NCBI GenBank assembly: GCA_024277285.1
Contig: JAJRVM010000222.1
Span: forward strand, 1-28,752
Direction: 5' to 3'
DNA length: 28,752 nt
Source: Planctomycetota bacterium
GTDB taxonomy: Bacteria; Planctomycetota; Planctomycetia; Pirellulales; Pirellulaceae
Positions 8,221 through 14,657 of this stretch are shown here, in pieces (the stretch's first letter is position 1; each line of letters starts with the position of its first letter). The notes under the pieces were generated by a model. The model searched no databases and was not told where the DNA came from. It saw only the letters and a list, made by a program, of their open reading frames with translations. The position numbers and the translations under genes were made by a program.

Positions 8221-9063
8221 ATGAAGACCGTTCGGCCGGCCGGCCAGGTTTCGTTCAATAATCAAGGTCGTGTTATCATCGTCACCGGTGGATGCAGCGG
8301 CATTGGCCGAGCCGTGTGCGATGAGTTTGTCGAGAGCGGCGCGACGGTTGTGTGCGCCGATATTGATGACCGCACCGCGAGCACCCTCGCGGCGGAGATC
8401 GCGTTTCGCAAGACCGACGTTGCGTCAGAGGACGATTGTCGAGAGACGGTTCGATGGACCGTTCAGCAGTACGGCGCCGTCGATGTCTTGGTCAACAACG
8501 CGGCGATACAGACGGCCGAGTCCTACTTGCCCGTCGATCAATTGCCCGCCGAGATGCTCGGACGAATGGTGCAGGTCAATTTTTTCGGCTACACATTCAT
8601 GGCCAAACACGTCTTGGCCTTCATGAAACAACAGCGAAGCGGCGTTGTTGTCAACATGGCGAGCGGGCAGGGGCATCGCGTGACGCGCGGCAGCCCGGTC
8701 TACGGGCCGATCAAGGCAGCCAACATTCTGCAGGCCAAGCAGTGGGGTGTTGAGTACGCGCGAGACGGCATTCGTGTCGTCAGCGTGTCGCCCGGTGCGA
8801 TCAACACGCCACTGGTTCGCTCGACGCTGGAAGCCCAGGGTGGCGAAGCCGAACTAGCCAATCGTCATCCCGTCGGGCGTTTGGGCGAGCCACGTGAAGT
8901 GGCGCGAGCTGTCATGTGGCTGGCGAGCACAGACGCCTCGTTTATCACCGCAACCGATGTTTCAGTCGACGGCGGACTCGATGCCTTCGGTGCCTTCGCC
9001 GATCCGTTCCAACCGGACGATCTGCCCGAAATTCTTTCGGACAAACAACCGGGTAAGAAATGA
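8221..9063 (+). CDS. Short-chain dehydrogenase/reductase (SDR)
   Basis: A classical SDR, an NAD(P)-dependent oxidoreductase acting on an alcohol or ketone substrate in the cytoplasm. The 280 residues carry the cofactor motif TGGCSGIG at 22-29, NNAA at 92-95, the active-site Asn (N120), Ser (S148), Tyr (Y161) and Lys (K165, in YGPIK), and a PGAINTPL segment after them. An acidic residue (D47) follows the second beta strand (VVCADIDD), favouring NAD over NADP. The start ATG has AAGGA at 8208-8212, 8 nt upstream. It lies 58 bp after the sulfatase on the same strand, so a role in sugar or sugar-alcohol metabolism after desulfation is possible but inferred from position only. The C-terminal 25 residues past the fold (FADPFQPDD onward) are an extension of unknown role. 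Confidence 0.92.
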   Translation: MKTVRPAGQVSFNNQGRVIIVTGGCSGIGRAVCDEFVESGATVVCADIDDRTASTLAAEIAFRKTDVASEDDCRETVRWTVQQYGAVDVLVNNAAIQTAESYLPVDQLPAEMLGRMVQVNFFGYTFMAKHVLAFMKQQRSGVVVNMASGQGHRVTRGSPVYGPIKAANILQAKQWGVEYARDGIRVVSVSPGAINTPLVRSTLEAQGGEAELANRHPVGRLGEPREVARAVMWLASTDASFITATDVSVDGGLDAFGAFADPFQPDDLPEILSDKQPGKK

Positions 9064-9092
9064 CGGTCACTTTCTGGATCGTTGTTTCGCGA

Positions 9093-10181
9093 TCAATCTT
9101 TGTCGCGGTCCAGTTCTTCGAAGACGGCCTTGATTAGCAGTGGCCACACGACGGTGGCGTCGGCATAGACTTCCGCGTAACGTCCGCCGTCCGATGGCGC
9201 AACGAACTTGCCCCAACTCACGCCTTCCGAGTACGTGCATCCCGACAACCCTCCCCAATGGACCGGCTCGGGACAGATTCTCACGCCGTACTTGAATCGA
9301 GGGTGGGGCAGTCTTGTACCCACGCGAGCGTTCGTGATGTCGAAGAACGGGCCAACCTGCTGAGCCCAGTTGCGAGGTACGCCGCCGCCGATGGTCATGA
9401 TTCCCAGCTCCGGCGCGTTGCCGATCAGCCTCGCGTATTGCAGTAGATCGAGAAACGGGTTGAACGGTGGAACCGCACTCAGCACGTCGTCCGATGTCAA
9501 TTCCGCGTCCGTGCGTTCATCGGACGTCACGGCACGGCCAATGGCCCACGTCGCAACGTCCAGACCGATTTCGCTGTCGGTGAACGCCGGGATGAACACC
9601 GGCACGTCACGCTCAAACGCGCTGCGAAGGATGCCAGGCCCTTCGTCCATCTTGCTCAGACGCTCGCCCAACGCTCGGCACAATCGTGCCGATGACCATA
9701 CGCCTTCTTCCGGCCGAACTTCGGTGATGACCGATCGCACGAGACGTTCGACATCGTTCAAATTGCCTTCCATTTCGAGCGTATCATAAATCCGATTATA
9801 GCCCAGATCGAAAAGAGTCTTGTCGGACTGGGTCGGATCGCACCGGTAGTGGGCCAATCCGATCGATTCGGTCAGGCCGTGTGCGATCAGCGCTCCGGTG
9901 GCAACCACGGCTTGTACCAAACCACGATCGATCAGGTCGCTGATGATTCGCCCCTGCTTGGCGACCGTCATGGCACCCGATAACGTGAGTACGACCGTCA
10001 CATCGTCGCGCTGAGCCAAATCGAGCAGAATGTCAAACGCCTCGCCAAGCTGCCGACCGCCGAAGGCCGTCCGAGACATCGCGTTGAGCAAATCGGAAAA
10101 GGAGTGGATGTCGCTAAGGGACAGACTCTCCAGCGGGACCAAGCCATCCTGTCGTCCATCGTGCAAACTGCGATCGGTCAT
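9093..10181 (-). CDS. Deoxyhypusine synthase family protein
   Basis: Belongs to the family of deoxyhypusine synthase, which in eukaryotes and archaea moves an aminobutyl group from spermidine to a lysine of eIF5A. The conserved active-site block SEGVSWGKF is at 318-326, with the lysine (K325) that forms the covalent intermediate in the family, followed by the family's YADATVVWPLL. An earlier NAD-site region (LTLSGAMTVAKQGRI, 66-80) and TIGGGVPRNW (263-272) also fit. Bacteria lack true hypusinated eIF5A. Bacterial members are thought to make polyamine-type products such as homospermidine or guanidino derivatives, so the substrate here is open. I chose the ATG at 10181 because GGAG sits 7 nt upstream. 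An in-frame ATG at 10202 would add 7 residues. The end is convergent with the SDR gene, 29 bp apart. Confidence 0.88.
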   Translation of the reverse strand: MTDRSLHDGRQDGLVPLESLSLSDIHSFSDLLNAMSRTAFGGRQLGEAFDILLDLAQRDDVTVVLTLSGAMTVAKQGRIISDLIDRGLVQAVVATGALIAHGLTESIGLAHYRCDPTQSDKTLFDLGYNRIYDTLEMEGNLNDVERLVRSVITEVRPEEGVWSSARLCRALGERLSKMDEGPGILRSAFERDVPVFIPAFTDSEIGLDVATWAIGRAVTSDERTDAELTSDDVLSAVPPFNPFLDLLQYARLIGNAPELGIMTIGGGVPRNWAQQVGPFFDITNARVGTRLPHPRFKYGVRICPEPVHWGGLSGCTYSEGVSWGKFVAPSDGGRYAEVYADATVVWPLLIKAVFEELDRDKD

Positions 10182-10297
10182 CGAAGGTCTCCAAGTCAGC
10201 ATGGGCCGCAGCCATTCCTCCGCAACTTAGAGTAAAATGCATAGGCTTGTAAACGCAGGTTTCACAGATGGCCGCGTTCGAGGAGATATCTCACGCA

Positions 10298-10333
10298 AAG
10301 TCGGTAAGTCGCCAAGTCGGTACGTCGGCAAGT
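10298..10333. repeat. Octamer tandem repeat upstream of the haem dehydrogenase
   Basis: Four consecutive 8-bp units of the pattern AAGTCGGT / AAGTCGCC, also readable as two 16-bp units (10298-10313 and 10314-10329) with two mismatches, then AAGT. It lies in the 218-bp divergent promoter region between the deoxyhypusine-synthase-like gene and the haem dehydrogenase gene. It could be a chance low-complexity stretch or a multi-site regulatory element. Confidence 0.7.
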
Positions 10334-10399
10334 TTCCTGATGGGATTCTTCTTTTGTCTCAGGTGAGAACGTGGCGGAACATGTCATGAAGGGTAGCAG

Positions 10400-13372
10400 A
10401 TGAAAAATAGGCACATTGGACTCGTTTACCTCGCCCTGATCGTTACGGGCTCGACAGCTCGGGCGGCCGAAACGATTCACACGGGTCAGCTTCTGGGCGC
10501 CGAGCAAGCTGCATCGTCGATGCGTGTTCCGGACGGGTTCAACGTCACACTCTTTGCGGGAGAACCCGACGTGCAGCAGCCGATCGGTTTCTGTATCGAC
10601 GATCGTGGTCGCTTGTGGGTCGCCGAAGCCTACAACTACCCTAACCATGGCACTCGGGCCGGCGACCGAATCGTGATTCTTGAGGACGTAGACGGCGATG
10701 GGCGTTTCGATCGGCGCAAGGTGTTCTTCGATCAGTTGAATTATGTGACGGGCATCGAGGTCGGATTCGGCGGCGCGTGGGTCATGTCGCCGCCCAACTT
10801 CTATTTCATCCCGGATCGCGACGGTAATGATCAGCCCGACGGTCCGCCGGAAGTACTGTTGGATGGTTTCGGTAACCACGCCAATGCTCATAATTTGGCG
10901 AATGGCTTCGCCTGGGGCCCTGACGGATGGCTGTATGGAACGCACGGCCGCACGAACTGGTCGATGTTAGGCAAGCCGGGGACGCCGTCCGAAGAGCGAA
11001 CGCGATTCGACGGAGGAGTCTACCGATATCATCCGGTGCGCCATGTGTGGGAGCCGTACGCGGATGGCACGACCAATCCGTGGGGCATCGACTGGAACGA
11101 TTATGGAGAATCCTTCATCTGCAATTGTGTGAACCCTCATCTGTTTCATGTTGTTCAGGGTGCGCACTACGAACCCTGGCGAAATCGTAAGTCGAGCGAG
11201 CACGCGTACCAACGGATCCCGACCATTGCCGATCATCTCCATTTTGTCGGATCCGGCAATATTCGTGACGGATTGGGATCGTCCGCCGAGGATAAAGCCG
11301 GTGGCGGACACGCTCACTGCGGAATAATGATCTACCTCGGGGACAATTGGCCCGCGGCCTACCGAAATACATTGTTTACCAATAATATCCATGGACGTCG
11401 CATCAACAACGACGTGCTGTATCGCAACGGATCCGGCTATGGAGCGTCACACGGACCGGACATCATGCGGTCGACCGATCCGTGGTTCATGGGCGTTACG
11501 TTACTCGGTGGACCGGGAGGTGAAGTCTATGTCAGCGACTGGTCGGACACGGGCGAGTGCCATAGCATTGTCGACACGCACCGCCAGACCGGGCGCATCT
11601 ACCGAATTGCCTATGGCGATCTGACCAAGCCGCAAGTCGATCTCGGCAAACTCTCGGATCGGCAGCTCGTCGATTTGCAGTTGCACGCAAACGATTGGTA
11701 CGTGCGACACGCACGGCGCTTGCTACACGAACGATTCGCGGCTGGACATTCGATGTCGTTCGTGCACGATCGACTGCGTCAAGTGCTGGATCAACAGACG
11801 GCCGTACCGCGGAAGCTTCGCGCGTTGTGGGCGCTATGGGTGACCGATGGTGTCGACGAGACGGCATTGATCGACCTGCTACACAGCGACAGTCAGTACT
11901 TGCGAGCATGGGGTGTCCGACTACTTTGCGAACGGGGCGATCCTCCACGGCAGGCGCTCGAGCAATTTCAGCGCATGGCGGCCACGGGCAGCTCGTCGCT
12001 CGTTCGTTTGCATCTGGCAAGTGTCATGCAACGCCTCACGCCTCAGGCACGTTGGCCGATTTGCACCGCGCTTGCCGCTCGGTCCGAGGATTCGGCCGAT
12101 GCCAACTTGCCGCTCATGCTGTGGTATGCCACCGAGCCGTTGGTTGTCGACGATCTGAGCCGTTTCGCCCAGCTTGCCGCTGCCGCTCGTATTCCGAGTC
12201 TGCGCCAGAACATGGCGCGGCGAATCGCTGATTGCCCTGATCCAAGTGACGGACTAGATCTGCTCGTGCGTCAATTGGACAAGGTGGTCGAGGATGACGT
12301 GCAAGTTGATTTGTTGCAAGGCATGCTTGCCGGTCTGGAAGGACGTCGCCGTGTGGACCAGCCACGCCGCTGGTCGGCGACTTATGCTCAACTGTCGGCG
12401 TCAACCAATGCGCGTGTGCGGGACGAGGCCTTGCGACTGGCACTCGTCTTCGATGACCCAGTCGCGCTGACGACGCTACGGAGCCAGGCGGCCGATAACT
12501 CGCTATCGAGCGACGAGCGGAATCGAGCTATCGATGCGCTGGCGGGTCGTCGTCCCGACCAGTTGGCGCCGCTGTTGTTGAAATTGGTTCACGATCCCGC
12601 CGTGTGCCAAGCGGCTCTGCGCGGCCTGGCGCAGTATGACCTTTCGGGTACGGCATCGGAGATTATCGTGTCCTACGAATCGATGGATCGTGGTTCACGC
12701 CAGCAGGCTCTGCAAACGTTGGCATCGCGCGCCGCGTGGGCCGTCGCTCTGCTAGACGCCGTTCAGGCCAACCAAGTCGATCGTCGCGATTTGACCGCGT
12801 ATACAGCAAGACAAATACAGAGCCTGAACGATCCTCTGCTCACGCGGCGTCTGCGAGAACTGTGGGGAGAGGTTCGCACGACGAGCGACGAGCGTCGCCG
12901 GCAAGTCGATCGCTTGCGTAAACAGCTATCGGCCGACGTGCTGAGTCGAGCGGATCTGGCGGCAGGGCAAGACGTGTTCGATCGGCAGTGCGCGAACTGC
13001 CACCGCCTCTTCGACACCGGGGGTCGCATTGGTCCCGATCTGACCGGCGCGCAGCGAAATAATGTCGACTATCTGCTCGAGAATATTGTCGATCCGAGCG
13101 CCGCCGTCGCTCGAGATTATCGAATGCAGATGATCGAAACCGTGGACGGGCGAGTGCTGACCGGTTTGGTCGAGTCCGAAAACAGTCGCGTGGTTACGCT
13201 GTTGACGTCAAACGACCGGATCGTCGTGCCCGCTTCCGAGATTGAGTACCGTTACGAGTCACAGGTGTCGATGATGCCCGACGGGCTACTCAATCCATTG
13301 ACACGCAAGGCAATTCGAGATCTGATTGGATACTTGCAAAGTGGCCCTCAGAACACCGCTCGCAGTGAATAA
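10400..13372 (+). CDS. Secreted PVC-type dehydrogenase with HEAT-like region and C-terminal c-type haem domain
   Basis: A 990-residue exported protein of a family expanded in Planctomycetes and Verrucomicrobia. Residues 1-22 form a signal peptide ending near ARAAE. The first 400 residues are a PVC-type membrane-bound dehydrogenase beta-propeller domain: RVPDGFNVTLFAGEPDVQQP, then RGRLWVAEAYNYP, EDVDGDGRFD and PDGWLYGTHG. An alpha-helical, HEAT-like region spans about 410-840. The last 130 residues are a haem-binding domain with the CANCH motif (C864, C867, H868), GPDLTG and a C-terminal MPDGL region whose Met may be the distal ligand. Such proteins are thought to oxidise sugars and pass electrons to the haem, but the substrate is unknown. 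The start ATG has AAGGG at 10389-10393, 6 nt upstream. A membrane protein gene follows after 180 bp. Confidence 0.92.
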   Translation: MKNRHIGLVYLALIVTGSTARAAETIHTGQLLGAEQAASSMRVPDGFNVTLFAGEPDVQQPIGFCIDDRGRLWVAEAYNYPNHGTRAGDRIVILEDVDGDGRFDRRKVFFDQLNYVTGIEVGFGGAWVMSPPNFYFIPDRDGNDQPDGPPEVLLDGFGNHANAHNLANGFAWGPDGWLYGTHGRTNWSMLGKPGTPSEERTRFDGGVYRYHPVRHVWEPYADGTTNPWGIDWNDYGESFICNCVNPHLFHVVQGAHYEPWRNRKSSEHAYQRIPTIADHLHFVGSGNIRDGLGSSAEDKAGGGHAHCGIMIYLGDNWPAAYRNTLFTNNIHGRRINNDVLYRNGSGYGASHGPDIMRSTDPWFMGVTLLGGPGGEVYVSDWSDTGECHSIVDTHRQTGRIYRIAYGDLTKPQVDLGKLSDRQLVDLQLHANDWYVRHARRLLHERFAAGHSMSFVHDRLRQVLDQQTAVPRKLRALWALWVTDGVDETALIDLLHSDSQYLRAWGVRLLCERGDPPRQALEQFQRMAATGSSSLVRLHLASVMQRLTPQARWPICTALAARSEDSADANLPLMLWYATEPLVVDDLSRFAQLAAAARIPSLRQNMARRIADCPDPSDGLDLLVRQLDKVVEDDVQVDLLQGMLAGLEGRRRVDQPRRWSATYAQLSASTNARVRDEALRLALVFDDPVALTTLRSQAADNSLSSDERNRAIDALAGRRPDQLAPLLLKLVHDPAVCQAALRGLAQYDLSGTASEIIVSYESMDRGSRQQALQTLASRAAWAVALLDAVQANQVDRRDLTAYTARQIQSLNDPLLTRRLRELWGEVRTTSDERRRQVDRLRKQLSADVLSRADLAAGQDVFDRQCANCHRLFDTGGRIGPDLTGAQRNNVDYLLENIVDPSAAVARDYRMQMIETVDGRVLTGLVESENSRVVTLLTSNDRIVVPASEIEYRYESQVSMMPDGLLNPLTRKAIRDLIGYLQSGPQNTARSE

Positions 13373-13374
13373 TA

Positions 13375-13400
13375 CCGCTCGCACAAGGTAAAGCGAGCGG
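13375..13400 (+). terminator. Hairpin directly after the haem dehydrogenase gene
   Basis: CCGCTCGC (13375-13382) pairs perfectly with GCGAGCGG (13393-13400) around a 10-nt loop, beginning 2 nt after the stop codon. No T-tract follows, so it is not a standard intrinsic terminator. It may protect the transcript end or cause pausing. The left arm is partly duplicated at 13356-13363 within the gene. Confidence 0.45.
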
Positions 13401-13416
13401 CCGAAGTGAGTTTAGC

Positions 13417-13518
13417 GTACGACGGGCGTCCCCGTCCGTCGCAGTTTGATTCGACGGACGAGGACGTCCATCGTACGGGCACGGATTCGACGGGCGAGGA
13501 CGCCCATCGTACGGGTAT
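13417..13518. repeat. Palindromic planctomycete-type dispersed repeat (three 25-bp arms)
   Basis: Arm 1 (13417-13441) is the inverted complement of arm 2 (13452-13476) with 3 mismatches in 25, separated by 10 nt. Arm 3 (13488-13512) repeats arm 2 in direct orientation with 2 mismatches, so 13449-13483 and 13484-13518 form a 35-bp direct repeat. The GTCCTCGTCC/GACGAGGAC words are of a kind I associate with dispersed intergenic repeats in planctomycete genomes. Mismatches between arms 1 and 2 are all transitions, most of which keep G-U pairing in RNA on one strand. Confidence 0.85.
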
Positions 13519-13552
13519 CTGTTTTTCGATCACTCGCCTAAGGAATGGATAG

Positions 13553-14584
13553 TTGGTACAGCTTGCGTTGGAAGCTTTGGCAACAGTATGTTTGGCGGTG
13601 CATCTGTGGTGCGTCAATATCAGTTCGGCGGCGCCGCTTTTCGGGACGTTGTTGGCGTGGAAGTCGCGGCGTGAGAAGAGTCCAATTCTGTGGCAAGAAT
13701 CGCGGTGGCTTGGCATTGAGGGAATCATCACGGTATTTGCCGGCGGGCTGGCGGGCCTTGCTCTGGCCGGTGTGATGTGGTTGGCGGGCGATCGAGGCTT
13801 GTTCGAAATCCTTCCTCGCTTCAGCTACAAGATAAAGTGGGCTGCCTGGGAGATCGTGTTCTACGTCGCCTGCATGGTCGGCTACGTGGCGTTGTCCCGT
13901 CTCCGTCCAAGAAAGGGCCAAGCGGCGGATCAACGGCGATGGAAGCCGATTCTGCAAGCCGTCTTGGCCGTCCTGGCATCAACGAATCTGCTTTACCACT
14001 TTCCACCGCTGTTTACCGTGATGGCACACGCTGCGGACCGACCCGATCTGGTGTCATCATCCGTGGGGCCCGCGGAGTTTCGAGAGTGGTTGGTGCGTGG
14101 GCATGTCGTCGCGCTGACGGCGCACTTCTTGCTCGCGTCATTGTCGGTCGGCGGCGTGACCACGATGCATCGACTGGCTCGATTGACGCCATCGGACGAA
14201 CAGTCAAATGCGGTGGCCCGGGCGATACGGTTGGCCGCCATTGTGACCCTCGCGGCGTCGGCCACGCAGCTACTCGTCGGATTGTGGGTCTTGCTTAGCC
14301 TCGGACCTTTGGCTCAACGACGTCTGATGGGTGGCGACATGGTGGGGACGCTCGGTTTGGCGGTATCCGTCGTCGTGACCTTCTGGCTTTTGCATCGGCT
14401 CGCCCACGCTACGTCCGCAACCGTCACGCGAGCCTATGCGCGCCGAACGATGATCTGGCTGATGCTCATTGTCTTGCTGATGACCATGACGCTTCGGCGA
14501 GCGGAGCGGCGGCGAGTGGACGTCGGTGCCGTCGCTGGATTCGCAAGAATTCAGTTATTGTTCATGAATGATCCGGGTTCATGA
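13553..14584 (+). CDS. Integral membrane protein with conserved-looking histidines, function unknown
   Basis: I do not recognise a named family. The 343 residues contain about 8 hydrophobic segments (roughly 5-35, 53-78, 95-116, 133-158, 182-204, 225-250, 262-283 and 299-313). Several histidines sit in or beside them: H17, H149, H159, H184, H191, H281 and H285. Histidines in membrane helices suggest haem binding, but this is inference. The start is TTG, supported by AAGGA at 13540-13544 with 8-nt spacing. The nearby ATG (13545) is out of frame. The gene follows the haem dehydrogenase on the same strand, 180 bp downstream across the repeat cluster, so the pair may act together in electron transfer. 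The C-terminal stop falls within a 17-bp tandem duplication. With one copy removed the frame would run 20 further codons, to a stop at 14661. Confidence 0.72.
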   Translation: MVQLALEALATVCLAVHLWCVNISSAAPLFGTLLAWKSRREKSPILWQESRWLGIEGIITVFAGGLAGLALAGVMWLAGDRGLFEILPRFSYKIKWAAWEIVFYVACMVGYVALSRLRPRKGQAADQRRWKPILQAVLAVLASTNLLYHFPPLFTVMAHAADRPDLVSSSVGPAEFREWLVRGHVVALTAHFLLASLSVGGVTTMHRLARLTPSDEQSNAVARAIRLAAIVTLAASATQLLVGLWVLLSLGPLAQRRLMGGDMVGTLGLAVSVVVTFWLLHRLAHATSATVTRAYARRTMIWLMLIVLLMTMTLRRAERRRVDVGAVAGFARIQLLFMNDPGS

Positions 14585-14593
14585 ATGATCCGG
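14560..14593. repeat. 17-bp tandem duplication overlapping the membrane protein stop codon
   Basis: GTTCATGAATGATCCGG occurs at 14560-14576 and identically at 14577-14593. Seventeen is not a multiple of three, so the duplication shifts the frame. The current stop (14582-14584) lies in the second copy. Confidence 0.9.
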
Positions 14594-14657
14594 GTTCGCT
14601 ATCAGACTGGGCGGTCAACAAGCGGGTACGCATGATCAGCATACCCGTGAGTCTTCC

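Noticed and set aside
9077..9094. Bidirectional terminator between the SDR and deoxyhypusine-synthase-like genes
   Set aside because: The possible stem (GATCG/CGATC) is only 5 bp, overlaps a stop codon and has no clear T-tract.
13417..13518. CRISPR array
   Set aside because: Only two direct units without unique spacers, one inverted arm, and no cas gene nearby.
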